DNA of 64,000 nt from an uncultured Tropicimonas sp. (GTDB lineage: Bacteria > Pseudomonadota > Alphaproteobacteria > Rhodobacterales > Rhodobacteraceae): NCBI GenBank assembly GCA_947497945.1, contig CANMIP010000005.1, forward strand, positions 1-64,000, written 5' to 3'. Made by a program: the position numbers and the translations under genes. Of this stretch, positions 53,102 through 61,972 are shown one piece after another (within the stretch, counting starts at the first letter, position 1; the number at the start of each line of letters is the position of its first letter). A model generated the notes under the pieces. It searched no databases and was not told where the DNA came from. It was given only the letters and a program-made list of their open reading frames with translations.

Positions 53102-54117
53102 AGGGCGAGCATTCGGCAGGCGTCTTTGGTCGCCTGCAGGAAGCCGGCTTCGAGCAGGCTGGCCGGGGTCGGATCGGATCCCATATCCGGAACCGTCAAG
53201 GTCATCTGCGGATTCCTGGCAAATGCCGCGAGGCGCAGTTCGGTTTCGTTATGGGAAAGGCGTCGTTCCGCCTGACGGCGGCGCTCACGGGCGAGGAAGC
53301 CGCCGGCGAACTTGTAATGTTGCAGCAGGACAGTGAAATCCGCCATGTGCAGTCCGGTCGAGACATGCGGGTTCGGCAATGGTGTGACGCCGGACCCGTG
53401 TCGGAAGAGAACGTGTTTGCTCAGGCAGCAATCTTCCGAAAAAAGCGCACGGCGCAGCCCGCCATACAGGAAGTGGAGACCAGGGTCGGAGAGGCTGTTC
53501 TGGGACAGGAGCGGGTGCAACGGGATCTCCGGCGCACCGTAGGGATAGGCCGTGATGTTGCCGAGGCTGAAATGGCGGAAGACCTCGAGCACCGCGTTGA
53601 AAGGAAGCCCGCCGAAAGCTTCCAGGGGCCCGTCGGGGACCATTTCCAGCATCTGTGCGAGAAGGCCGGTCATGCCGCGCGCTTCCAGTCGGCGGGTCAG
53701 TTCGGGCAGGTCGATGCGCGCATCTCCCGGATATCGAAGGATCTCGTCGGCATCGACTGCGAGGCGCCAGCCGCCCGTGGCGTATTCCCGCGCCATATGC
53801 ATGCGCATATGTCTTTGATATTCCCTGAAATTCAATCGGTTTTGGAGAATGATCACATCACTGTAGCGCCGCATGATCTCGACAGAGCCGTCATCCGAAC
53901 CATTGTCCAGGTAGACGAGATAGCGCATTCCGAGGGCGCGATAATGCTCCATGAAAACCGGAATGTTGTAGGCGATATTGCGCCCCATCAGCAAACCGCA
54001 GATTTCGTCTGACGCCAGGTCGAAATGCTTCGGTCCGCCGATATGCTGCGTCCTGATCCGGGTGACGAACCGTTTCCGACGACCGTCGAAATATCTGCCG
54101 AATCGCGTGTCTTTCAT
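53098..54117 (-). CDS. Glycosyltransferase family 2 (Glyco_tranf_2_4 type)
   Basis: This 339-aa protein has ICGLLMGRNIAYNIPVFMEHY at its start region, VYLDNGSDDGSVEI, and the metal-binding VDADEIL. These fit the Glyco_tranf_2_4 subgroup, often found in capsular and EPS clusters. HYKFAGGF near the C-terminus is also typical. It is transcribed opposite to the sulfotransferase gene with interleaved stop codons. Donor and acceptor are unknown. Confidence 0.83.
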   Translation of the reverse strand: MKDTRFGRYFDGRRKRFVTRIRTQHIGGPKHFDLASDEICGLLMGRNIAYNIPVFMEHYRALGMRYLVYLDNGSDDGSVEIMRRYSDVIILQNRLNFREYQRHMRMHMAREYATGGWRLAVDADEILRYPGDARIDLPELTRRLEARGMTGLLAQMLEMVPDGPLEAFGGLPFNAVLEVFRHFSLGNITAYPYGAPEIPLHPLLSQNSLSDPGLHFLYGGLRRALFSEDCCLSKHVLFRHGSGVTPLPNPHVSTGLHMADFTVLLQHYKFAGGFLARERRRQAERRLSHNETELRLAAFARNPQMTLTVPDMGSDPTPASLLEAGFLQATKDACRMLAL

Positions 54118-54303
54118 CGCCGATGTCGCGGGCCCGTTGTTTTCCCGAACAATCCCTCAATTTGTCCGGTTTCGCAAACGGGAAGTCGCGCATGCGGTGA
54201 GCGCAGCCGATCGCGGGATCGAAAGGCAGACGATCCGTCACGTGATCCGGCTTGTTCGCCGGTTCCGGATTGGCCGCGGTCGGGCGGACGTGGTGGACGC
54301 AAT

Positions 54304-56061
54304 CTAGGGCTGTTTCAGGGCGGTGGGAACAGCGGACCGGTTGATGGGATCGGCCAGTGCAAATTCACGAATGTGAAGCGTGAAGGCGTCATGCGCAGTC
54401 CCGGCGGCGGTTCGGCCTTCCTGTCGAGACAGGCGGGCGAGGGTATCCTTGATCCGGGTTGCGCTGGTCATGTCGGACAGTCCGAGATGGACCATGCCGA
54501 GCTCGAACAGGAGCGAGATGTCGTCCGGATTCCTTTGAAGCGAGCGCGCCAGGGTTTCTCGAGCGAGTTGGAGACGTTCTTCCGAGACCAGAAGCCGCGC
54601 AAAACGAAGAGACTCCTCGGGCGCGGCTCCCGAAGCGTCCACGGCTGCCGCAAGCATTTGGCGTTGCAGGTCGGAATCTCCGGAACGTGCATGGGCGGCG
54701 GCCATCAGGGACAGGATCTGGGGGTCGCGGGGGGCGTTTCGCAAGGCGCCGCGCAGGGTTGCAATGGCGTCTTCGCTGCGGTCCGTTCGGATCTGCGAGG
54801 CGCCATACATTTTCAGTGCCTCGATATTGCCCGGTTCCTCGACAAGGATGTTCTCAAGCAACGGCACGGCACCTTCCGGGTCGCCGGCTTGATGTTTCAT
54901 CCGAGCCAGGTCGAGAAGGTTTTTTGTTTTTGAGTAAGGATTTGTCCCCGACTTGACCTGTTCCTGAACCAGCTCTTCAAGTTCGGCTATCGCCATCGAA
55001 CGCGCGCCGGTCCTGAAATGCAGTTTGGTTCGCATGGCCCGAACGCTTGCGACATGTGGCCCGCCTTTCGTGATCGCTGCGTTCAGTTCTCGCAGGGCCG
55101 CAGGGATGCCCTCTTGTTTGAGAAGGAAGGCGATGAGGTGTTGGTAGGCCGCGCCGTCGGGCGCAGACGCTGCGCGGGCGCGCAGAAAGGCTTCGGCTCT
55201 ATCGGGCTGATCCTGATGCAGGTACCAGCCGACCAGCGTCTCGGGCAACGCTTCCTGCTCCGGGAAACGTGCGATCATCTCTTCGAGCTGCCGCGTGATG
55301 GCCTCGATGTGCCCGAGCTTTTGCAGAACGATCAATCGCAGTTGCAGGAGTTCCAGATTGTCGGGAAAGTGTCCGAGGGCCCGGTCCGTCGCTTCCAGCG
55401 CGGAGTGCCATGACCGCTGGCGCATCCTGAAATCGATACACAAACGGTGCAGCCCGATATTCCGGGGAACCTGAACCAGAAGCGTTTCGGCCTCTGCGGC
55501 GAAATGTGTCCGTGCACCGAGTTCGCCGGATTTCAGCGCTCCGCGATAGTCCAGAACCAAACGAACCGCGCGGGTCTGAGGGGTATCGCCCTGAAGCCTG
55601 GCCGCCTCGCTTGCATATTTCTGCACGGCCACCCAATCGCCCTGCTCAAGAGCAATTTCCGCCAGCGCCAGATGCCCGGCGCCGTTTTCGGGATGTGTCC
55701 TGACCAGGGCCAGGTATTCTCGGGCCGCGAGAGGAAGCGCACCTTCGGCTCGCCGCGACTCCGCCAACATCAGGCGAGCCTGTTCATGTTCCGGCATCAG
55801 TTGAAGGGCGTTGCGCAGTTCGAGAACTGCCCGCGCTGTGTCTCCGTCTTCCAGAAGGCCCGAAGCCGTCCTGACGAATTTATCGGCCCGCAGTTCCGGG
55901 CTCTTGCACCCGGTCATGAGCAGCAGGGCACAAAGAATGAGCAGCGAAGTCAGAAGACGGATCACCCGATTGTCTCGCTTGTTTTCGCCCGAGTGATTCT
56001 CCCTCGGCGCGGTGTCACGATCAGATCGCGGATTTGCATCTGGTCTCTGCCCGGCCAGCAT
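54304..56061 (-). CDS. TPR-repeat lipoprotein of the exosortase system (PrsT-like)
   Basis: This protein (585 aa as read, 553 aa from a GTG at 55965) has a lipoprotein signal with lipobox LLMTGC, then KSPELRADKFVRTA and a long series of TPR helices (ALELRNALQLMPEHEQARL-like units). This layout matches the TPR lipoproteins of PEP-CTERM/exosortase loci. The GTG start gives a normal signal peptide and seems more likely; the upstream segment is charged. It is divergent from the PEP-CTERM-type ATPase gene with 183 bases between. It probably scaffolds the glycan or sorting machinery at the outer membrane. Confidence 0.8.
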   Translation of the reverse strand: MLAGQRPDANPRSDRDTAPRENHSGENKRDNRVIRLLTSLLILCALLLMTGCKSPELRADKFVRTASGLLEDGDTARAVLELRNALQLMPEHEQARLMLAESRRAEGALPLAAREYLALVRTHPENGAGHLALAEIALEQGDWVAVQKYASEAARLQGDTPQTRAVRLVLDYRGALKSGELGARTHFAAEAETLLVQVPRNIGLHRLCIDFRMRQRSWHSALEATDRALGHFPDNLELLQLRLIVLQKLGHIEAITRQLEEMIARFPEQEALPETLVGWYLHQDQPDRAEAFLRARAASAPDGAAYQHLIAFLLKQEGIPAALRELNAAITKGGPHVASVRAMRTKLHFRTGARSMAIAELEELVQEQVKSGTNPYSKTKNLLDLARMKHQAGDPEGAVPLLENILVEEPGNIEALKMYGASQIRTDRSEDAIATLRGALRNAPRDPQILSLMAAAHARSGDSDLQRQMLAAAVDASGAAPEESLRFARLLVSEERLQLARETLARSLQRNPDDISLLFELGMVHLGLSDMTSATRIKDTLARLSRQEGRTAAGTAHDAFTLHIREFALADPINRSAVPTALKQP

Positions 56062-56244
56062 AGATTTCTATCCGTTCCTAAAGAATTAATGCGGTTGTTA
56101 ACCGAATTCTAACCACGCGGCCGCATTCATCTACCATGACCGGCCTGGAGAGCGCAGCGAAGCGAAGCGTCAGGCCAGGGTCAGGTGCGCAGAAGCGCGA
56201 ATTCGCCTCCGCGAAGAATTGCGGACGGATAATGGAGGCAGGTG
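56062..56244. promoter_or_regulatory. Divergent promoter region of the EPS export genes
   Basis: This AT-richer gap lies between the divergently transcribed TPR lipoprotein gene and the ATPase gene. TTAACCGAATTCTAACC at 56098-56114 resembles a CtrA-type site (TTAA-N7-TTAA) with one mismatch in the second half. No convincing -10/-35 pair was placed. Confidence 0.35.
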
Positions 56245-57093
56245 ATGTCGACGGACATGTATGAAGGGCATTTCGGACTGGAGAAACGCCCCTTCACCCT
56301 TGTTCCCGACCCCGATTTCCTTTTCTGGACACCGCAGCACAAGCGCGCCTTTGCGGTGCTTGAGTTTGGCGTGATGACACAGGCTCCGATCACCTTGATC
56401 ACCGGAGAGGTTGGCGCCGGCAAGACAACCCTTCTGCAAGCGCTGCTTGGACGGATGTCCGAAGAGCTGAAGGTGGGCCTGGTTTCCAATGCGCAGGGCG
56501 AGCGGGGCGAGCTGCTTCAATGGGTTCTGAATGCGCTTGGTCTGGAGCTGCAGGACGATGAAAGCCACGTTCAGATGTTCCGGCGCCTGCAAGAACAGCT
56601 CGTCGAGGATTATGCAGCCGGACGCCGGGTCATCCTGATTTTCGACGAGGCGCAGAACCTGACCAAGCAGGCGCTCGAAGAGCTGCGCATGCTGACAAAT
56701 ATCAACTCGAAGCGGGACATGCTCCTGCAGATCATCCTGGTCGGCCAGCCGGAACTTCGGGACCTCATCCGTGCCGTCGACATGCGTCAGCTCGCACAAC
56801 GTGTGGCGGCACATTTCCACCTTCAGGGCCTTGATGCCGATCATACGGCCGGTTTCGTGGCGCACAGGCTGCGACAGGCGGGCGGCACCGGCGACGAGAT
56901 CACACCAGACGCGGCCACGCTTGTTCACGAGGCAACCCAAGGCGTGCCCCGGCTCATCAATCAGCTATGCGATCTGACCATGATTTATGCCTGGAGCGGA
57001 AACCAGACCGTGGTGACCGAAGGCACCGTTCGCGAAGTGCTGGATGACGGCGTTTTCTTCGGCGGCGGCCTGGGTGGCGGCATGGTGCACTGA
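56245..57093 (+). CDS. AAA ATPase of the PEP-CTERM/exosortase EPS type
   Basis: This 282-aa ATPase resembles the XrtA-associated ATPase and ExeA family. EGHFGLEKRPFTLVPDPDFLF is the typical N-terminus (split), Walker A is GEVGAGKTT, and Walker B is LIFDEAQNL. A sensor region (IILVGQPELRDLI) follows. The start at 56245 has GGAGG 6 bases upstream. It leads the plus-strand gene group of chain-length protein, BY-kinase-like ATPase, WecB/TagA transferase, polymerase and glycosyltransferase. Confidence 0.9.
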   Translation: MSTDMYEGHFGLEKRPFTLVPDPDFLFWTPQHKRAFAVLEFGVMTQAPITLITGEVGAGKTTLLQALLGRMSEELKVGLVSNAQGERGELLQWVLNALGLELQDDESHVQMFRRLQEQLVEDYAAGRRVILIFDEAQNLTKQALEELRMLTNINSKRDMLLQIILVGQPELRDLIRAVDMRQLAQRVAAHFHLQGLDADHTAGFVAHRLRQAGGTGDEITPDAATLVHEATQGVPRLINQLCDLTMIYAWSGNQTVVTEGTVREVLDDGVFFGGGLGGGMVH

Positions 57094-57094
57094 G

Positions 57095-58648
57095 ATGTCG
57101 GAGATACAGTTTTACCTGTCGCGGTTCCAGCGGCGATTTCACTGGTTCCTGCTGGTTGCGGCGACGATCTCGCTGGCCGCCATCGCGGTGACGCAAAGCC
57201 TGCCGTCCTCCTACAGGAGCGAGTTGCGGCTGATGATGGAATCGAAACAGATTCCGGATGAGCTTGCGCGTTCTACCGTGGGAACCTCCGCGGTTGAGCA
57301 GATGCAGATCATCGAGCAGCGGTTGATGACGCGCGACAATCTCCTGCGAATCTCGTCCTCCTTCAACGTGGTACGAGGACAGTTGGACATGAGCGCGGAC
57401 GAGGTGGTGCAGGCGATGCGGGCACTGACCCGGATCCGGCGGCATTCTGGGCGCAACCAGGCGACGGTGATGACGATCACCTTTGTCGCACCGGAGGCGG
57501 AAGCTGCGGCGGGGGTGTTGAACGCGTACCTGTCGTTGATCCTCGAGCAGAGTGCCGAGTTCCGCACGGAGCGCGCCACGACAACCCAGGACTTCTTCGA
57601 ACAGCAGGTGGCATGGCTGAAGCGGGATCTGGATGAAAAGTCGAGCGAGATCCTCGCCTACAAGACCGAGCATGCCGAGGCGTTACCGGAAACGATGGTG
57701 TTCCGGATGTCCGAGCAGTCCCGCTTGCGTGAACAGGCGGCACGGTTGGAAAGCGATATCGTCAACCTTCAGACCCAACGCGCGCAGCTGATTCGCCTCG
57801 ATGAGGCGTCGCGGCAGATCGGCGCCGACCCCAACAAGGCGAAGATCCAGCTCAGCCCGCGCCAACTGCGCCTGAGCCAGCTGCATCAGGACCTGTCCGA
57901 GGCGCGCACGGTCTATTCCGGTCAGAGCCTCAAGGTGAAACATCTGGAGGCATTGATTGCGCAGCTGGAGGCGGACGAGTCGCAGGCGGTTCCCCATGCT
58001 GCGGATGCCGTCCAGGACCACTCGCCCGAAAGCCTGATGCTGGAGATCCAGCTGGCCGACATAGACGCGCGTATCGCCGTTCTGCAGGCGCAGCGGAGCA
58101 ACCTGGCTGTCCAGATTGACGAGCTTGGCGATGGCATTGCCCGGACGCCAGCCAGTGTCATCGCATTGCAGGCCATCGAGCGCGACTACGAGAATATCCT
58201 GGTGCAATACAATCAGGCGGTGGACAACCTGAGCCGCGCCGAGACCGGTGAGCGGATCGAGTTCATGTCGCGGGGACAGCGCATTGCGGTGATTGAGCCT
58301 CCCAGCGTTCCGAGTGTGCCGAGTGAGCCCAACCGCACGAAGCTCGCGGCGGCCGGGATCGGGTTCGGTGTGCTGTCGGGGCTTGCGCTGGTCTACTTGC
58401 TGGAAGTCATGTCGCATTCCATGCGCCGTCCGGAGGATATCGTCGCCCGTTTCGACGTGATGCCTATCGCGACGATTCCCTACCAGCGAACCCGGAAACA
58501 GATCCTGGCAGGACGGGTGGCCTCAGCGCTCGTCGGGCTGGTTATCGTGTCGAGCGTGTTGGGCGCGAGCTGGGTGTTTCACGAGACCTACATGCCGCTG
58601 GACCTTGTCGCCGACAAGGCGGTCGGGCGCCTGGGGTTGTCCTGGTAA
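57095..58648 (+). CDS. Wzz/GumC-like polysaccharide chain-length determinant
   Basis: This 517-aa protein has transmembrane segments near both ends (residues ~17-35; and the C-terminal AAAGIGFGVLSGLALVYLLE followed by VASALVGLVIVSSVLGASW). Between them lies a long periplasmic part with coiled-coil helices (LREQAARLESDIVNLQTQRA). PSVPSVPSEPNRTK before the last helices is the usual proline-rich hinge. No kinase domain is fused; the separate gene downstream supplies one. It starts 1 base after the ATPase stop. It would set polymer length with the Wzy-type polymerase. Confidence 0.88.
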   Translation: MSEIQFYLSRFQRRFHWFLLVAATISLAAIAVTQSLPSSYRSELRLMMESKQIPDELARSTVGTSAVEQMQIIEQRLMTRDNLLRISSSFNVVRGQLDMSADEVVQAMRALTRIRRHSGRNQATVMTITFVAPEAEAAAGVLNAYLSLILEQSAEFRTERATTTQDFFEQQVAWLKRDLDEKSSEILAYKTEHAEALPETMVFRMSEQSRLREQAARLESDIVNLQTQRAQLIRLDEASRQIGADPNKAKIQLSPRQLRLSQLHQDLSEARTVYSGQSLKVKHLEALIAQLEADESQAVPHAADAVQDHSPESLMLEIQLADIDARIAVLQAQRSNLAVQIDELGDGIARTPASVIALQAIERDYENILVQYNQAVDNLSRAETGERIEFMSRGQRIAVIEPPSVPSVPSEPNRTKLAAAGIGFGVLSGLALVYLLEVMSHSMRRPEDIVARFDVMPIATIPYQRTRKQILAGRVASALVGLVIVSSVLGASWVFHETYMPLDLVADKAVGRLGLSW

Positions 58649-58672
58649 TGCCGAACAAAGGGGAGACATGAC

Positions 58673-59521
58673 GTGGACAGGTTGCAGATAGCCATCGAGA
58701 AGGCGCGGGCGCAGCGCGCCCTGGCCCTCAGCGCGGCGAATGAAGCCGGTCAGCCCGTTCTTGTCGCACCTGCTCCCACGCCTGTTCCGGTCCCGGACAG
58801 GGATGAGCTCTGGGCCGCGTTGGCCCCGCTTGATCTCTCGGCGCGACCGCTGCGCGACAAGCGGTTGATGTCGAGGCAGGGCGGAAAGGACGCCGCGCCC
58901 TTCGACCTCCTGCGCACACGGATGTTGCATCAGGCGCGTCAGAATGGGTGGCGTTACATCGGTATTGTCTCGCCCACGCCCGAATGCGGCAGGACAACCG
59001 CCGCAGCCAACCTTGCCTTCGCCTTTTCGCGGCAACCGGACCTGCGGATGATGTTGCTGGATTTCGATCTGAGACGGCCGTTTCTGGCCCGGATGCTGGG
59101 ACAGGACGTCGAACAGGGCATGCAGGATGTGTTGCGCGGCGAGGTGGAGTTTGCCGATCATGCGCTTCGCCTGGGCTCGAATGTCGCAATCGGCCTGAAC
59201 CAGGGGCCGGCCGAGTCGCCATCGGAGTTGCTTCAAAGCGTCAGGACCGAAGAGAAAATCGCCGAGATCACCGCGCAATATGATCCCGACCTCGTCCTGT
59301 TCGACCTGCCGCCAATGCTGGGGGCCGACGACAATTTCGGCTTCCTGAGCAAGGTTGACGCGGTCCTTCTCATGGTGGCCGCCGAAGAAACCACGCGCGA
59401 ACAGATAGAGCTTTGCCTTCGCCAGTTGAACGAACTGACGACCGTCATGGGCATCGCGCTCAACAAATGCCGTCACCCTGGCGGGCTCTTTGGAAATATA
59501 AACGACCAGGCAGTGGCCTGA
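58673..59521 (+). CDS. CpsD/CapB-type (BY-kinase-like) ATPase with altered P-loop
   Basis: This 282-aa protein has the BY-kinase/MinD-like fold: Walker A region at SPTPECGRTTAAANLA, Walker A' LLDFDLRRP and Walker B VLFDLPPML. The invariant P-loop lysine is replaced by Arg107 (GRTT instead of GKST), and the preceding PGEG is PECG. There is no C-terminal tyrosine cluster. It may therefore be weakly active or a regulatory partner of the Wzz-like protein encoded 24 bases upstream. The start is GTG with GGGGAG 7 bases before. Confidence 0.83.
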   Translation: MDRLQIAIEKARAQRALALSAANEAGQPVLVAPAPTPVPVPDRDELWAALAPLDLSARPLRDKRLMSRQGGKDAAPFDLLRTRMLHQARQNGWRYIGIVSPTPECGRTTAAANLAFAFSRQPDLRMMLLDFDLRRPFLARMLGQDVEQGMQDVLRGEVEFADHALRLGSNVAIGLNQGPAESPSELLQSVRTEEKIAEITAQYDPDLVLFDLPPMLGADDNFGFLSKVDAVLLMVAAEETTREQIELCLRQLNELTTVMGIALNKCRHPGGLFGNINDQAVA

Positions 59522-59548
59522 CGCCGGAATCCGCAAGGAGGTTCTACA

Positions 59549-60376
59549 ATGGTATTCGACCTTGGTTTCATGTCGCCGCACGCCGAGATTCGAATCCCGA
59601 TTCGCAGGCGGAAAGCGGAGGAGGAGAGCGAGATGTCCGTTCCGCTCACTCATCCGAGTTCGGTCAAGCTGCTGGATGACCTGGTGAGCCGGTTGCGCGA
59701 AGGGCGAGGTTTCGCTGTCGCGACGATCAATCTCGATCACGTCGTGAAGCTGCGTCGTTCCACCGACTTCCGGGAAGCCTATTTGCGCCACAGCCATATC
59801 GTCGCCGATGGAAATCCCATCGTCTGGGCCGCCCGGCTTGCCGGGCACGAAGTCGGTCTCGTCCCCGGCTCGGAACTTGTCGAGCCGATTGCGCGCCAAG
59901 CCGCATGGCACGATGTGCCTATTGGCTTCTTTGGCGCCAGCGAGGAGAGCCTGTCTGCTGCGGCCGCGGCGCTCAAGGCGCGTCATCCCGGACTTCGGAT
60001 CACGGATCGCTTTTCGCCGCCGCGTGGATTCGACCCAAACAGCGAAGCTGCCGATGACTACATCGCGGCGATGGCCCAATCAGAGGCAAAACTCTGGTTG
60101 CTGGCGCTCGGCGCCCCGAAACAGGAACTGTTTGCCGCGCGGGCATGCCAAAGGCTGACGGACAGGGGCTTTCTGTCGATCGGCGCGGGGCTGGATTTCA
60201 TTTCCGGGCAACAGGTGCGTGCTCCGAAGATCGTGCGGATGATGGCGCTGGAATGGGCCTGGCGCATGGCCACGAATCCGCTGCGGCTCACGCCCCGCTA
60301 TGCACGCTGCTTCTCTGTCCTGCCGGGGTTGTTCGGAGCCGCGCTGCGCCAGCGTCGGGAAAGCAGGCGCTTTTGA
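59549..60376 (+). CDS. WecB/TagA/CpsF family glycosyltransferase
   Basis: This 275-aa GT26-family enzyme adds a sugar (often ManNAc(A)) to a lipid-linked GlcNAc in polysaccharide assembly. Visible motifs: TINLDHVVKLRR, ADGNPIVWAARLAG with the catalytic Asp, ALGAPKQELFAA, and SIGAGLDFISGQQVRAP. The ATG has a strong AAGGAGG 7 bases before it. It lies in the plus-strand EPS gene group between the kinase-like gene and the polymerase. Confidence 0.92.
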   Translation: MVFDLGFMSPHAEIRIPIRRRKAEEESEMSVPLTHPSSVKLLDDLVSRLREGRGFAVATINLDHVVKLRRSTDFREAYLRHSHIVADGNPIVWAARLAGHEVGLVPGSELVEPIARQAAWHDVPIGFFGASEESLSAAAAALKARHPGLRITDRFSPPRGFDPNSEAADDYIAAMAQSEAKLWLLALGAPKQELFAARACQRLTDRGFLSIGAGLDFISGQQVRAPKIVRMMALEWAWRMATNPLRLTPRYARCFSVLPGLFGAALRQRRESRRF

Positions 60377-60430
60377 CACCGGTCCGGGATCTTCGGCGCG
60401 TCCGGGCCGAATGGCCGGAGACGTTTGGGC

Positions 60431-61969
60431 ATGCCTAATATCCTGGCCTTTTGCGCGGTGTTCTCCTGGCCGATTGTTGCGACAATCGCCTTTCGACGGC
60501 TGCCCCTTGCAGCGGGAATCAGCGCCGCGTTGCTGGGCGGGTTTCTTCTCCTGCCGACCCGAACGGCGGTGGATCTGCCGATGTTGCCGAGCTTCGACAA
60601 GAATGTGTCCGCCATCCTGGCCGCCCTTCTCCTGGTTCTGCTGTCGCGCGACACGCCGGCGCGTCAGAACGGCATTGATGCGCTTCCCGGCTGGATCCCG
60701 GGATCGATATGGGTTCGCCTCTGCCTCGCCTCTGCCGTTGGTGGCAGCATGGTCACCGCAGTCCTGAACAGTGACCCGCTCATCTATGGGTCGCAGGTCT
60801 TGCCCGGCCTGTCGCTCTATGACGGCTGTGCGGCCATCCTGTCGCTTTCGATCCTGTTCCTGCCCTTCATCATTGGCCGTAAGTACCTCGCCTCCTCACT
60901 GGCGCACCGGCATTTCCTGCTCGTGCTGATCGTCGCGGCGGTTCTCTACGCTATTCCCACGCTCTACGAGATCCGGATGTCGCCGCAGCTCAATCGCGAC
61001 ATCTACGGCTTTTTCCCGGCCTCCTTTTTGCAGCACCTTCGCGGCGATGGCTTCCGGCCGATCGTCTTTCTCAACCATGGCCTCGTTCTGTCTCTCACGC
61101 TGTCTCTCGCCACGCTCGCCGCATTGGCCAGCGCGCGGCACATTCCGGAGAGGCGCTCGCTCCTTGTCCTTCTGGCCGCGTTTCTCTTCGTGACGCTGAT
61201 CCTGAGCAAATCTCTCGGCGCACTTGCCATCACGCTGCTCTTTGCGCCCGTTATTCTCCTGTTCCCGACCAGGGGGCAGCTGCTGGTTGCGGCCGGAATC
61301 GCCGTGGTCATTCTGGCCTATCCCGCCTTGCGTGCGCAGGGCGTCCTACCCGTCGATCGGATCGTGGAATTGGCCGAACAGATTGATGTCGAACGTGCCG
61401 GATCCCTGCAGTTCCGGCTCGAACAGGAAGAGGCGCTGCTGGCCAAGGCCGAGTCCCGCCCGGTCTTCGGTTGGGGCGGTTGGGGACGGGCGCGGCTCTA
61501 CGATTCCAGCGGCAAGGACATATCCGTGTCCGACGGCACCTGGGTGATCCTGTTCGGACAGGGCGGATGGGTCCTGTATCTCTCTGTCTTGAGCCTTCTG
61601 TGCTTTCCCGTCTTGCAGCTTTCCATCCAGGCGCGACGGCTGGAACCTGACGGCGTGACCGCGGCGCTGGCTGTGCTGCTCGCCGCAAATCTCGTCGACC
61701 TTCTCCCGAATTCTTCGCTAATCGCCCTGACCTGGACCATCGCCGGCGCCTTGACCGGGCGCCTTGAGTGGGAGCGTGCGGCCACTCGCGAAGGTGAGAG
61801 TGCGGAGTCCGCTGCGCCGCAGGCTCTCTTTTCGCCACGCATTCCGAACCATGACATGGCAATCAGTGGCCATCGGATGCGGTACCGTCCTGTCCTGCCA
61901 GAGCTCTCGCCGTCGAAGAGGGGACCGGGCTTCTCCCCGCCCGGGCGCGACGCGTCGTCGGGGGACTAG
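60431..61969 (+). CDS. O-antigen ligase/polymerase-like protein (Wzy type)
   Basis: This 512-aa inner-membrane protein has about ten to twelve hydrophobic helices and a periplasmic loop (residues ~190-215, RDIYGFFPASFLQHLRGDGF). The pattern resembles VpsF/Wzy-like polymerases, which join repeat units. The Wzy families diverge strongly, so this rests on topology and position. It follows the WecB-like gene by 54 bases and precedes a glycosyltransferase gene by 3 bases. The C-terminal ~60 residues are hydrophilic. Confidence 0.75.
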   Translation: MPNILAFCAVFSWPIVATIAFRRLPLAAGISAALLGGFLLLPTRTAVDLPMLPSFDKNVSAILAALLLVLLSRDTPARQNGIDALPGWIPGSIWVRLCLASAVGGSMVTAVLNSDPLIYGSQVLPGLSLYDGCAAILSLSILFLPFIIGRKYLASSLAHRHFLLVLIVAAVLYAIPTLYEIRMSPQLNRDIYGFFPASFLQHLRGDGFRPIVFLNHGLVLSLTLSLATLAALASARHIPERRSLLVLLAAFLFVTLILSKSLGALAITLLFAPVILLFPTRGQLLVAAGIAVVILAYPALRAQGVLPVDRIVELAEQIDVERAGSLQFRLEQEEALLAKAESRPVFGWGGWGRARLYDSSGKDISVSDGTWVILFGQGGWVLYLSVLSLLCFPVLQLSIQARRLEPDGVTAALAVLLAANLVDLLPNSSLIALTWTIAGALTGRLEWERAATREGESAESAAPQALFSPRIPNHDMAISGHRMRYRPVLPELSPSKRGPGFSPPGRDASSGD

Positions 61970-61972
61970 GGG

